The notes below the pieces were generated by a model. That model had not been told where the DNA came from. It did no database searches and saw only the letters and a program-made list of their open reading frames with translations. A stretch of DNA of 64,000 bases from Bretschneidera sinensis (lineage: Eukaryota; Streptophyta; Magnoliopsida; Brassicales; Akaniaceae). Shown piece after piece: positions 1 to 12,168 of the stretch. A program made the position numbers and the translations under genes. Numbering within the stretch: the stretch's first letter is position 1; each line of letters opens with the position of its first letter. The DNA lies in assembly GCA_023935145.1 (NCBI GenBank), contig CM043699.1, positions 112,697,036 to 112,761,035 on the forward strand. The letters are read 5' to 3'.

Positions 1-101
1 TTAATTATAATTGTAATATTCTGTGAACTATAACACTGCGTACTATTTTTTTATTTTTAATTATTACAAGAGAAAGCATGGAGTAGTGTTTTTTTTTTCA
101 G

Positions 102-373
102 GTGGCAGCTTTATTCGCATAAAAGGACTGATGGGTCTTAGTCCCTTGCAAGGAAATTCCAGGAAAAGACATCTGTCATCAATTGGATTCCCAATTTCCC
201 AATCAGTATCAAAAGTTCAGGTGAAACTGTTCAATGTACAGCTTTCTCAGGGGAGTGGAAGGAAAAGAGAATTATTGCTACGGATTTGCTTTATTTTCAT
301 TTGGTTCCCATCAATAATTGAAGTGATTCTTATGGTGTATTTAGCTGTGCTTTTTTCGGATAAATTTATTTGA
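102..373 (+). other. possible 3' terminal exon of a gene starting outside the window
   Basis: A long T tract ending in CAG at 92-101 looks like a plant 3' splice site. It is followed by about 270 bases of clearly less AT-rich sequence, open in one frame to a stop at 371-373. The predicted end is basic in the middle and hydrophobic near the C terminus. I recognise no domain. It could be a last exon, part of a 3' UTR, or chance. Beyond it the sequence turns strongly AT-rich. Confidence 0.2.
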
Positions 374-978
374 ATGGTTTGAGATTCTATTTATTATTTA
401 AGAATTAAAAATAAAAATTAAATTCATAATAAAATTAAATATTATTATGATAAATTTAAATTTAAATATTTTTTATTTGATAATATAACATTTAATCTCA
501 CAATAAACTTAATTTTTTAATTTCAAATGACGAAAATTCAAATGAATTTATAAAGAAAAAACTAAATATACTGTCCAAAAAGCTAATTATATACAAGGTT
601 TTTTTGTCTTCTTGTTATCATTATTTTGTTTTCTTTTCACTAAAATAAATTTACTGTCCCTCAGACATTTTGGGATGTGTGTATATATATATGTATTTAT
701 ATGTAAGATGAAAAATATTTTTTTTATTAATTGAGATAAGTTTTCCCTCCAAATAAATGAGTGTCATGTCGACAAAAACAACAAAAATTTATTTTACGAA
801 AATCCAAACCTACTTTTATAAACGTGACACTATTTTTGTCGTTAAGATAATTTACTTAAGAAATTCTCTTTACAAAATTTTCTCTTCTCATTTTCAATTA
901 TTTGGCAAAGGTTTGACGTTCACTTTGGATTCCAATAGATGTAGCACTCATGCATATTGAATAGTTTTTACCTAAAAG
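374..978. other. AT-rich intergenic sequence, no gene seen
   Basis: Very AT-rich DNA with short A/T runs and a small TA-rich stretch near 680-700. The 67-codon open frame at 757-960 has no recognisable content. Nothing else is supported. Confidence 0.5.
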
Positions 979-1110
979 AGGTCTATGAAAAATATATGGT
1001 ACAAAAGTTCATTTAACCATTGAATAGCATGACAAAAGAGAGAAAAAATGATATTTTATTTTTATTCAATAATGAGATGAACACTTGTATCATATATTTT
1101 TCATAGACCT
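979..1110. repeat. small foldback (MITE-like) element
   Basis: The first about 35 bases (starting AGGTCTATGAAAAATATATG) return as an inverted copy ending at 1110, with few mismatches. The 132-bp unit can therefore form one hairpin with a short AT-rich loop. Length, AT-richness and terminal inverted repeats fit a MITE. No clean target-site duplication was found, so the superfamily is not assigned. Confidence 0.6.
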
Positions 1111-1340
1111 GGAATAGACAAGAATTTTTCCATGCATATTTATATTAATCAATGTACATGTTAGGGCATAACCAAGATGTCATAAATTGTCTTTTCCTTT
1201 TAATAATTCTTTCTCTAGATACAAATTCATGAATCATGAGTCATTATGTATGTTCCGTGATTTACGCTCCATAATTGTTATGAACTTTGAGCTTAATGAT
1301 ATGCCTTCACATTAACCTCTCATAAAAATGAGAAACTTTT

Positions 1341-2064
1341 GGAGTAAATTTCATTTTTTTCCTCTAAGTATACTCCGTTTCTTATTTTGGTTCTCCGACT
1401 AAAAGTTTTTCAATTCATGTCATCAACTATTGATTGCATTTTATTTTGGCCACTCAAATGTTATTTTGATGAATTTTGACCGAGAATTGGTAGATCAGTA
1501 TGCTGATCTGGCTAACATTTACTAAACTGGGCTCAACCTGCGCGGGAGAGAACTCGTTTATTTCCTACCTTCTCTTTCCCAGTGACTAGTATAAAACCTT
1601 AGAGCCAAAACTATAACCCATCTGCAACTTCAATTTCATAAAACCATCTCCATCTTCGATCAAGGTAAGCATTCATCTGTAATTGAAAATCCCTCCATAG
1701 CTCTATCTTTGAGCTTGCGAACTTTCCTTCCCTATCTCCATCTCTGAGCTCGGGAACTCTTCCTCCCTATTTCCATATCTGTCTGCCTCTCTTTTTGATA
1801 GTCTCACTCTCTCTCCTTTTTTTTTTGTAGTGTCGTTTTTAAAGAGTGGAAGATTTTTGTCTTCTATCGTGCGTTAAAGAAAGTGTGCGATTTGAGCCAA
1901 GTCAGCATACTGATCTCGAAATTTTGGTAAAAATTCATCGGAATGTCATATGGGGACCAAAATAGGATGCAATCAATAGCTGATGGCATGAATTGGAAAA
2001 AAATTAGTCGGGGACTAAAATAAGAAACGAGGTATATTTAGAGGACTAAAAATGAAATTTACCC
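1341..2064. mobile_element. non-autonomous MULE-like element with long terminal inverted repeats
   Basis: Bases 1341-1513 (start GGAGTAAATTTCATTTTT) and 1897-2064 (end AAAAATGAAATTTACCC) are inverted copies of each other over about 170 bp, roughly 80% alike by eye. The flanks GAAACTTTT (1332-1340) and AAAAATTTT (2065-2073) match at 7 of 9 bases, consistent with an aged 9-bp target duplication as made by Mutator-like elements. The unique centre (1514-1896) is not TIR-like. It contains a TATAAAA at about 1590 and a leader-like stretch ending in AGGTAAGC at about 1663, as if a promoter and first exon edge of a host gene had been captured. No transposase is encoded. Confidence 0.65.
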
Positions 2065-2450
2065 AAAAATTTTGCATAGGTCGGGTTTATCATTGTAGAC
2101 TCAACTTATTTGTAGCTAGTGCATGTCAACTATAGATCCAATTTATCATAACTAAAATGAAGGAACTTTAACTTAACTCTGGTTAAGCCTTACCCGATTA
2201 ATTGATGCTAGAAGTTTATGATAAGTTTACTAACATAACGCGAGCTGATCTGTTGGGCATACAACTAATGTGGTATTTTTTTTTTTATGGTGAATTGATA
2301 TGGTAGGTTATTTGCTAAATACGTACATAGTTTAAGTTGATTTGTCATTATTACAGTAGGGTCATACTATAGCTTCGTAATACAATCTATTTTGAGTATT
2401 TCTTAGTACTATTGCTTATATGGTTAATTCTGTTATACATCCAGTGGAGG

Positions 2451-3430
2451 ATGAATTCTCATACGTTTGACATCATTGTTCATTTTGAAAATGACTTTGG
2501 TATAATAGGTGATGTTGACCTTGCTCATTTTTATGCCTACTAGTGATGTATGCCAACTTAATTAGTGTTCTTAAACACAATTGCAACTTTGAGATGGTTA
2601 TAACGTGTGATGTTTCTAACGGTAAGTTTAGCATGTCTATTACCAATGATATTGATGTGTTGCACATGCTACATTGATGAAATTAATGTGTATTTAAATG
2701 TTGAGTTTAAGGATTTAGTTGCTTTAGATGTTAGGCAGCCTGATGAATGTCCTAGCGAGTCATCAATGGGTAGGGGAAATCATTTGGTTTTGATAATGAT
2801 GATTATTCCGAGTTTGAACATCTATCTAAACTTAAGGCTTCTAGCGATGGGTATGTGATGAGTGATGATGGTAGCAGTAACGGTGATGAATGTATGGAGG
2901 TGTGTTTTAAGGATGAAAGTGATAATATGTCTGATTACACAAGTGGTGAGGATTATGAGAGATTTGTATAGGTTTGACATTCAGAATATGTATATTGAGA
3001 GGGGTAACAGAGGTAGGAGGTTTGTAAGGAATGGGGAGACCATGTACACTTGGAGGAGAGTTACTATTTAATGATATTGATCACTTTAAAGCAACTTTGA
3101 AGGACTGTGATTTGTGAGTGGTTTGAGATAGATAGGATATACAATGAGAAAAGTAGGATTACTTGTCAGTGTGCTTCAAATGGGTGCACATCGTACATCC
3201 ATGCATCCCCCACAGTTGACAACAAGTCTTAACAAATCAAGTCCTATATCAATGACCACAATTGTGTTAGGGTAAGTCAGAATAAGAAGGTTACATTTGT
3301 TTGGATGGTCAAAACAATTACAAACCCAACTGAGAGTTGATCATAATATGAAGTATGAGAACATGAGGGTTAAGTTAAGATCTAGGTTTGGTATTGCGAT
3401 ACTAGTCAAAGTATACTATAATTAAAGAAC
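2451..3430 (+). pseudogene. decayed MuDR-type (MULE) transposase, N-terminal half
   Basis: Broken open frames in order resemble plant MuDR transposases. A start segment (2451-2550, MNSHTFDIIVHFEND) precedes an acidic stretch rich in D, S and E (about 2800-2960). Then comes a region near 3070-3330 with the MuDR N-terminal pattern, a cysteine-containing segment (CQCASNGC) followed by YINDHNCVRVSQNKK and a WMVK segment. Stops and frameshifts separate all parts. The catalytic DDE domain is not found downstream, so the copy is truncated as well as decayed. It lies just right of a non-autonomous MULE-like element, but nothing shows that they were one element. Confidence 0.6.
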
Positions 3431-5856
3431 AATTTTTTTAATAAGTTTATCAAAGTTGAGTTGGGTTTGGATTGAGAATTTTTTTAACCCAATAGGTTAG
3501 ATTGGGTTATGGGTTAAAAAAATTTCAACCTGACCTAAGCATTAACCCGATTATTATATAATTATATTATATATATATATATTTATTTAAAATATGTTTA
3601 CTTTAAGGATTGATAGACTACATTCATATTTTGGTAAATTAGTTTGGATTGCAATATATATTTTTGTGTGTGTTCGTATTTGATGAACTATGTTCATATG
3701 GGTTCATGAATTAGATTGTGTTAGATTTATTTTGAAGCCAACTCGACCCAAACTGACCCATGTTTGCTTCTACCCTATTCTACTTAGGTACTTAACTTTT
3801 GATTTGTCACTCTACTCTTACCGCCAATGAACTTAAGGAAAGAACATTCTCTCTTATCTAAGATCACTCCTGAATTGTTTGGAGCTGTTAACACCACAAT
3901 CTTGAAATAACCCACTATTTTTAGTTCACTGATTCATCCACCAATCTTCTCAATAATTTCGAAGAGAGGATTGAATCCATGGTGATTATAAGAATTCAAA
4001 AGTGAATGATGTAATAAAATAAGTACTAAGGTTCAAGGACAAAAAAAAAATGAAATTTAATAAAATTCTTTTCAGATTTCATAGAAACTTATTCGATTTT
4101 TTATGCCCTTTCTCTCTCTGTGAGTTACAAGAAACAATTTTTTTCTCAACTCAGTTCAACTTTATTTGATATTCAAACAAATAGCAAGAGTTCGAGCTCG
4201 ATTCAACTGAATCGAAGACAGTATAGGATTTGTTTTGGTTTTGATCTGAAATACAAGATTTGTGGGTTGGTGCCACGAAATGAAGCCCAACCCGCAAATT
4301 CTACAGTTGAGAACGGATTGTACAGAAGTCAATACTGAAGTTGTTTTGGTTTTGATCTGAAATACAAAATTCGTGGGTTGGGCTCACGAACTGAAGTCCA
4401 GTCCACGAATTCTACAGTTGAGAGCGGATTTATGCTGAAATCGCGCACTCAATATTAATAACTTATTTTATTACTTAAATATGCAAAAATTAAAGCATAA
4501 AAGTATATATAAATATATATTCTTATATTTATATATGTTATATTATTAAATATATGTACTTCATTTGTGCCAGATCTAAATTGATCCTTGAATGTTAATC
4601 AATTTGGTCATGGATACTGGACTTAGATCTCTTATGGGCTTGTAGTTTATTTTTTAGACCTTGACATATTTAAATAACAAATCAGACATGTGGATCTGGG
4701 CCTTATAATTTTAAACTGATCATGGGCTTCATTGTATGGATTTGGATCTTATATTAGATGTCTAAAATCTAGATCCATCTTGTTTATTTGATTTCTTTTC
4801 AAGTCCAGACCATTCCTATTCAAAGACATTTCAAAACAAATTATATATCTGTCTTTTACATGTACCTTTATTTCAAATCCCCTCATTTTTTATAGTCCAT
4901 TGAGCCTATAGATTACCTTGGTTTTTGGTGTGACCGAGAATTAATCTTAAATTTGTTGTACGATAATAAGTGAGTTTACCAATTAAGTTAATTGGCACGT
5001 ACAAATCCAACATTTTCGAAGTAATCATAGTTGTAGTTTAAACTCATTCATTAGGGGTGCATACTAGAGTGCGAAATTGAGGGAAAAATTTATCCAATGT
5101 TGGATAATATGGTAAAAATGAATTTGGATGGAAACGTAGACTTCTTTCTATGATTTTACGATTGAGAAGGTCAAAAGCCAAAATTCTACACAACACCGTT
5201 TTCAAGTCCGCAATTTCATACTTATATCTAATGCAACGCAATTCTATTAAGGTATCATTTGATCTGTTTCAGTTTTTGGATGTTAAAGAAGTTTTTGATA
5301 AAATTACAGTAAAGCTAAAAATTCTTTAGCTTTTAGTTAAACAGTAGTACAGCTTATGAAGCCAAGACAAATTCAGTTTCTTAGAACATTTTTTTTCAGT
5401 TTTTTATTTTTCTTAAAATTACCTTGTTAGAGTTTCACCACCATTTTCGATTACCAAAGAATTATGTGGTAATTTTTATAAAAAAATCACTAGTAATTTT
5501 ATATATTTTACTAATTTTACTCTTAATAAAATCATGAGTAAGGAAATAAAACTTGTTAGTGTTGGAATTGACAACTCCGTTGTTCTAATGTTTGTTTCCT
5601 TAATTAGCATCCAACTCTTCCTATTCAATAATTTGGCAATCTATATCATAAATACTCAACTTTTATATATTTTTATATTCTAACACCATCACCACTATTT
5701 TATAGGTATACATTCAAACAGCTAAAACTTGATTTTTTTTTATAAAAAAAGAAAAAAAAAATTCAGCAGCTCAGCTCGGATTTGCAGGTCTTCATTAATC
5801 TCGAGCGGCTACACATGCATATATAAAAATAACCCAAATTTTCTCCAAATCTCTTT
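3431..5856. other. intergenic sequence without a recognisable gene
   Basis: AT-rich DNA with only short meaningless open frames, apart from the tandem duplication at 4229-4440. There is a TA-rich microsatellite at about 3550-3590. The stretch 5700-5856 would hold the 3' UTR of the minus-strand patatin-like gene. Confidence 0.5.
4229..4440. repeat. two-copy tandem duplication, about 113-bp unit
   Basis: The segment containing TTGTTTTGGTTTTGATCTG to GAATTCTACAGTTGAGAGCGG occurs twice (about 4229-4330 and 4342-4440) with several substitutions. Each copy also holds an imperfect inverted pair (CGTGGGTTGGGCTCACGAA against its complement), so each could form a hairpin. No coding content. Confidence 0.6.
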
Positions 5857-8587
5857 CTAGCAGGAAGATAGAGTTGATACAGTAGTGGCAGATGATGTTC
5901 TTGGTGATGAAGGAGACGTATGCTTCAAGACAACAGTAGGTAGAATGCTCCTTTTTCTCCCCTCTTCTTCATTGATAAGCTCAGCAGCAAACTGCTCCAA
6001 TTTGTCAAAATTTGTGCTGTTGCCCATCTTCTTTCCTTCAAACAGAACAGACTCCACATTTTTCTGTGCCAAAATCTCTTCTGCAATGCTCAGCATGCTG
6101 CCCTCATTGCATTTTGTTGTCTTCTCAAAACCACCTTGGTTTTTAGCTAAGCTGCCATTTGCCTGAAAGTTTTTCAATTGAAGATTGAATTAACAGTTAT
6201 TTAATGGCTTTACTTGTGAAAATCATGTCAAAATAGAAAGGAAATATATTGAATAAAGAGAATTGCTAAAGTAAAAAAAAATTTACTAATAATTATGAAA
6301 AAATTGAACAGTAATTTTAATATTTAATTATTTTAAAATATCTTAAAAATAATTATTATTTAATTTTTATATGATTATTAATAAATTTTTTGATAATTTC
6401 TATAAAATTGAGCCCGCAAAACCATTCGTTTAAATCCAACAGGTTCAGTTTGTCCCATTCAACAATTTCCCCGAATTGGACGAAAAGTAAATAGAATTTA
6501 ATAATACCTGAATGCGAACATAATTGCTTGTCCGACACTGACCAAACGCCATGGAAACAGCTTGATCAACCTATTAAATTTAAAGATAAATACAATTAAT
6601 TTAAAACAAAAAAAGCAACATTTAAAATATACTCCTAACAAGTACACCTAAGGACAACAAGAATGTTAAAAATGTTTTGATCGTGCAGCCGACAAAAAAT
6701 TATTTCTGATAAAAAAATATTTTTAAATTCTATGAATAATTTGGTGAAGCTTTAATGCATGGTGGTCACCCTAGCAACCCATCGGAAGCAATTAAATATT
6801 TTAGGGTTCAATTATAAAGGCAACCAACAATAGTATAAATGACAATGGGAGATATGGGACCCATTAAAATTATATTTTTGTTCTACAGTTCTAAAAATTT
6901 ACCACCTATAAAATTAAAAAAACCTTAATTACAATATTATATAGTTCACATTTATAATGATAATAATAACAATAATATAAAACTTAAGAGAAAAATGAAA
7001 ATCAATGCCTATCAAAGCTTAAGATATATAATTAAATTTGTCATTGATAAAGATGAAACTGAGTTAAGTAATTTAGTTCGCTCGAAAGATTTGATTCAAA
7101 AAGCTATCTTCGAGAGTCGATTAATTTGAGCTCGCAAACAAAATTGATTTAATTAATAAATTAAATATACATTATATTTATTTTATATATTATAAAAAAA
7201 CATGTGTTAATTTATTTTATTTAAAAAAATATAAATACTAAATTTATTTATTTTATTTTGAAATGTTTGGCTCGAACTCAAGTTTAAATTGACAAGTTTG
7301 AGTATGAATTTAATCTTACGAGTCGAGCTCGAGTTTGAGTTTAATTTTTTTAACTCGAGCCCGACTCGAATAAGGTTTTTACTCATGAGCCTGACTTGAG
7401 CTTTCCTTAACTTTGGTTAAGTTCCAATTCACCCTTAATTATTAGAATAATTTTTATAAACATTGTCTAATTAATAATTGAGTCCCGATCCCACGTAACG
7501 TTACTATAAAATCGAGAAAGTCCATTAATAATAGCGAAATTACGACTCTAATAGTTTCAGGTAAAAAAATTAAAATTGATATTCAACTAAATTTATGGTT
7601 TTTTTAAAGAAAAAACACACATTAATCGTAAGGAAGCTTAATTACCATATCAGAATTCCCATCTCCAGCAATCTTGAACAGCCTCGAGGGTGACGAAGCA
7701 AAATCGTTAATACCCAAATCGAACTGCCCATTTCCTAGAGATACAACCAGTAGATCCTCCACACCATTGCAAAAGGGGAACTCTTGCTTATTATTCAACA
7801 CGTGGGTAATTGCGGAAGCCGTTGGATTGTTCATTGCGATCGCCCCATCAACGGCCATGATCTTCGTCCTTCGGTCTACCGACTTCATCTCCACAGCCTC
7901 AGCTGCCGACGTTGCCAAACACACATCCCTCATCTTGAAATCGTACCCGTCCATTTCCAACGCATCCGCGCGGGAAAACACAAAGGGCGCCCGAGTAGAA
8001 AGGTCGTAGCACGGGATCAAAACTGACTTCAAAGTATCTTTCAAAGTGCACGCCCCAAAAGTTCTCTTCAAAACCTTCTGCAATCTCCCCGCCCGGAAAA
8101 ATCGCCGGAGAAATCCATCCGGCGACGAATTCGGCCGGTTTTTTACGAGGAAATTGAGAGCTTCCTCCGCAGTGAACATGGGCCCACTACCGTCTTTCCC
8201 GCGAGTAAATAACAACGCGGCGAGTACACCTCCGGCGCCGGAGCCGGCGACGACGTCGAAGTAGTCAGAGATACGCGCATTGGGATTGTTGGATTTTCGG
8301 CGAAGGAAAGCTTCGAGGTGGGAAAGGGACCTGGCGGCTAGTATTCCGCCGGTGGAACCACCGCCGTCAATTGAGAGGATCCTGACTTTCCCGGCAATAC
8401 GTTTCGCGGATTTCATTTGTTGGAGTGGGATTTGGTACTGATTTTTAGTGACGGATTTGTTATTGGATTCATCGCAGCCAAAGAGGAATTTGTTTTCAAG
8501 GATTGAGAAGATTTCGTATGTGAGCTTGTCTACATCGAAGGTTGAAAACTCATTCTCGAGCATGGGAGGTGTGGTCAATGCCGCCAT
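5857..8587 (-). CDS. patatin-like protein, pPLAIII type (3 exons, 436 aa)
   Basis: Patatin-related acyl hydrolase expected to act on membrane lipids. Exons on the minus strand: 8587-7646, 6570-6508 and 6162-5857. Both introns are GT-AG and keep the frame exactly (314 + 21 + 101 codons plus stop). The oxyanion loop DGGGSTGG is at residues 74-81 and the nucleophile elbow GSGAG at 115-119. In canonical patatins that elbow is GxSxG; the plant pPLAIII subgroup has GxGxG, as here, so the usual serine is absent at residue 117. The catalytic-Asp motif is D247-G-A. The C terminus is rich in Ser and Thr and ends in Cys. The start ATG follows a stop-free leader, and a TATA box lies about 96 bp upstream. 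Length and exon pattern are normal for the subgroup, and I see no damage. Enzymatic specificity is not shown by sequence. Confidence 0.92.
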
Positions 8588-8682
8588 TTTTGGGAATTTG
8601 TTGTAAATTTACTGAGAGAGAGGGAATTTGTTTTCAAGAAAAGAAGTGAAGAGTGGGTGATGAAGAAGGGAAAGTACTACGC

Positions 8683-8693
8683 ATATATATATA
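8683..8693 (-). promoter_or_regulatory. TATA box of the patatin-like gene
   Basis: ATATATATATA about 96 bp upstream of the minus-strand ATG at 8587, at a distance that fits a short leader. Assigned from position and sequence only. Confidence 0.55.
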
Positions 8694-10679
8694 GTAGTAT
8701 AGTACTACGAATTTAATTAATGCCGTTGTGAGGATGCGACTATCGAGGTACATTCCTTTAGGTTGGCGATTAATCGGCAAGCCAAATTTTATTATACTAT
8801 TTTATTCTATATTTTTATTTTAACTTTTTTTCTTTTGCAACTACCACCTCTTCTTTTACTTTTTTTTTCCTTTAATAATTACTTTTGCTTTTTTTTTTCA
8901 ATCTTATTTCTTTCCTTTGGCTTTCATGTGTTCAATCACTCGACTCTTTTGAAATATCATACTTCTTTTATTTAATAATTTTAGTTATTTATTATTTATT
9001 TATTTAATTTAATTTTAATTATATATATTATTTTAAAAATATATAAAAAAATTTAAAAACTTTTAAACTCTATTTATGTATATATTAAAAAAAAATTAAA
9101 TTTTCTTAATAATTTAAAAATAGAAAAAATATATTCATTTAATTGGTCAAAGTAAGTATGTTAAAAATTATGAGACAGAAAAAGTAATTAACGTTGTCAA
9201 TATTTTTTTGAATATTTATTTATTATATTTTTAAATAAAATAAATAGTTATTTGTTATTGATGACATTTTAGTTTTGCAATAGTCAATATAACATGGGCA
9301 TACGAATGTAAATCTAGAAGTAAAATAATTTTCAATTAAAAAATGTTAAGCAATTAAATGAAAAATTCAGATATAAATTTTAAATTTAATTGTTTAAAAT
9401 AAACAAATTAAACAAAATTAATAGTTGGTTTATATGCAATTTTTTTATCTACTCAACATGACATGGGTATACAATGTTAATGTATAAGTAAACGATTTGA
9501 AATTTTAGAATATAATTAATAAAATAAAATTAAGAAACATGTACAATAATGAAAAACATTGTGTTATTAAAATCTGATAGATAAAAAAAGATAAAAAAGT
9601 AGATTTATGGCGGTTGAAAATCTCTTACTACTTTATTTTTTATATGTTTACAATATAATTTCAAAAGTAAATCTATTAAAGTTAATATTATTGGTTAAAT
9701 TCATATTATTATCTAATTTTGGACTTCGCAATGTTTATATATAGATTGGCTTTTATGATAAAGTATCACAATCTTGAATCACAATATTAATGCATGGAGT
9801 TCAAAAATAAATTTATGGCATGAAATCTCCCTACCCTCATTTTAAAGAATATAATCTTATAAATTCAATTAGTTTATTAATTTAAATTGATTATATTGTT
9901 TTTAGCTCTTCTATAGATTGAGATTTATATCTTTGTTTTTATTATATTTAGAAGCTGCCTTTTATAACACGCACAATTAGAAATACCAAAACCATATAAT
10001 TTATTTGAGATCTAATTTAGGTTATAGTTTTTTTTTTCTTTTTGATTTATAGTGATGATCTAACCTACCTCTAATTTCTTTCCACCCACATATAAACCCT
10101 CAGCCACAACACACCCAAGTAAATTTGACTTGAGATAATAACTATTGAGTCAAACACTATTGGTTAGTTTAGGTTATAGTTTGCAATCTTATAAAACAGG
10201 CATTATTGTTGATTTTGAATTTTTCACATGCCATATAGATTGACATTTATCGGCCTAATGATCACAATTGCCAATTTTTTTTTATCGGAGTATCCTATAT
10301 AAAAGTACAATGATTGATTTAATCACAAATAAGCTCACAATTCCATCACATAGCCTAGCTCAACCACAATATTACCATCTTACCCACTTAAAATAGGAGA
10401 AATAAACAATATATAAATTGGACAAACAACTCACACATTAGTGGAAGTTGAATCTGAGACCTTATGGTCGTATATTCAATTTATAAGCACCAAATAAATT
10501 TTTATTTTTTATTTTTATTTTTTATGATCTCATAAATTCAATTAATTGAATTTAATAAAATTTAATAAAATATTTACTTTAAGTCTTTTATAATTTTTTT
10601 TGAGAGAAATCAAACATCTTTAATTAATCAGTGCCAATAAGGTCAATAGTCGTTACAAAGACAAGATAACCCGGAGGCT
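8694..10679. other. AT-rich upstream/intergenic DNA
   Basis: About 2 kb of very AT-rich sequence with many T or A runs and no credible open frame. It should contain the distal promoter of the patatin-like gene. No repeat or RNA gene is recognised. Confidence 0.5.
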
Positions 10680-11013
10680 AAAAAAACCAAACTTCATGGC
10701 TAGAGCAAACCAGAGCAGAACGCGCAGCCATATGAGCTACACCATTCCCTTCCCTATTTATGGCCCTAACCTTGATGTTTGAGAAAAGTGGAGTAGAGTT
10801 TTTACATCATCAATAATAGAACCATAAAAAGTTAAATTATTTTGATCAGCTAAAATAGAATTAAAAATATTTGTTGCATTGGATTCCATTTCCAAGCATT
10901 GGATACCAAGACTTTCTGCTAAGCCAAATCTTTCTCTCATTGCTATTGCTTCAATGATTTCGGGCTTAGAAATAAACATAATTTTCTTCATCATAGTAGC
11001 TATGAATCTTCTT

Positions 11014-12168
11014 TGTAGACTGAGGTTCCAACCCAAGAGGGGGGGTGAATTGAGTTTTTAAAAACTTTCACTAATTACTCGCAAGTTTATAAAAATAATT
11101 AAGTGCACAAGCGTATAAACAAGTAAAGTGTTTTAAGTAAAAGAGTTTAAGGAATAGAAAGTGCAAACTCAGGTTATAGTGGTTCGGTAATATCGGATTT
11201 GTTCCGATCCTATGTCCACTCTCTTCAAGGAACCTCCTTGAAGTAATCCACTAAAACTCTTAGTCGTACAACTTCACAGGTGTTGCACAAACCTTACAAA
11301 CAATCTCTTCCACTTGGAAGCTAATCTCTTCCTTGAGGAAGTTAATCCCTTTTACAATAAGTATGAGTTGCTGTAAAGTAAATGGTAGAGAGATAGCAAT
11401 GAATGCTTTTACAACTGAACAATATCTCTCTTTCAAAGTAAAGCTTGAAGAATGGCTCGACAATAAATCTTTCAAAGCTTTTGTGTATTGATGAGCAAAA
11501 ACTTAATTGAATGTGTAATCATTTCTTTCTTAAATACTCATTTGAGTGGATATAGCCTTGAATTAATATGGCCGTTTGGTACTGATTTGGTACGTTTTGG
11601 TATATTAAATGCTCAAGTCTGGTGCCTCAACGGTCATATTTTTTGAATTACCAGTCGACTAGGTCTTAGTATCATTCGACTGGGTCAAGTGAAAAGAATC
11701 ACTTTATAAGGCAGTGAAGAGTACTAGTCGACTGGGTCATTAGTACCAGTCGACTGGGGACATTATGTCCCGATTGCCAGTCGACTGGTATGGATCACCC
11801 AGTCAACTGGGGACACACTGTCCCATATCCCAGTCATCTGGTATAAGGATCCAGTCGACTGGGTTGCCCTTCAACCTAGTTTTTCAAGTTTTTGACTTAA
11901 AAACGTTTGGATGAATAGTTTTGTCAAAATGCTTTTACAAAAAGAGCCATAAGATAAGCTAGTTACCTAAACAAGTGAGATTTACAACTTGTTTCATTAC
12001 CTTATGCCTATACTAGATCTTCTGTCTTGACTCAGTGTCTGATTCGGGTTGAGTTCTTGTATCTTGATTCTTGGCTGTATGCTTTTATCTTTTAAAATAC
12101 TTAGATAACACTATTAGTACAATTAGAGTTGTGTTTTGTCATTATTAAAATTTAGATGAGGGTTAACA
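11014..12168 (-). mobile_element. solo LTR, target duplication TTCTT
   Basis: The 1155-bp unit begins TGTAGACTGAGG and ends GGGTTAACA (minus-strand LTR start TGTTAACCC). It is flanked by perfect 5-bp duplications TTCTT (11009-11013 and 12169-12173). No internal retroelement sequence remains, so it is a solo LTR left by recombination. A GTGGTTCGG motif followed by TATGTCCACT, common in plant retroelement LTRs, lies near 11180-11220. The superfamily is not certain. Read on the minus strand, a palindrome cluster (11651-11862) would lie in U3 upstream of a TATA-like stretch near 11530-11560. Confidence 0.85.
11651..11862. repeat. cluster of eight CCAGTCGACTGG palindromes
   Basis: The 12-bp palindrome CCAGTCGACTGG, or a close variant, occurs at about 11651, 11673, 11724, 11746, 11777, 11799, 11830 and 11851. 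Four are perfect or nearly so. Start spacings are 22, 51, 22, 31, 22, 31 and 21, so 22 and about 31 recur. The cluster lies inside the solo LTR, probably in U3. Confidence 0.75.
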
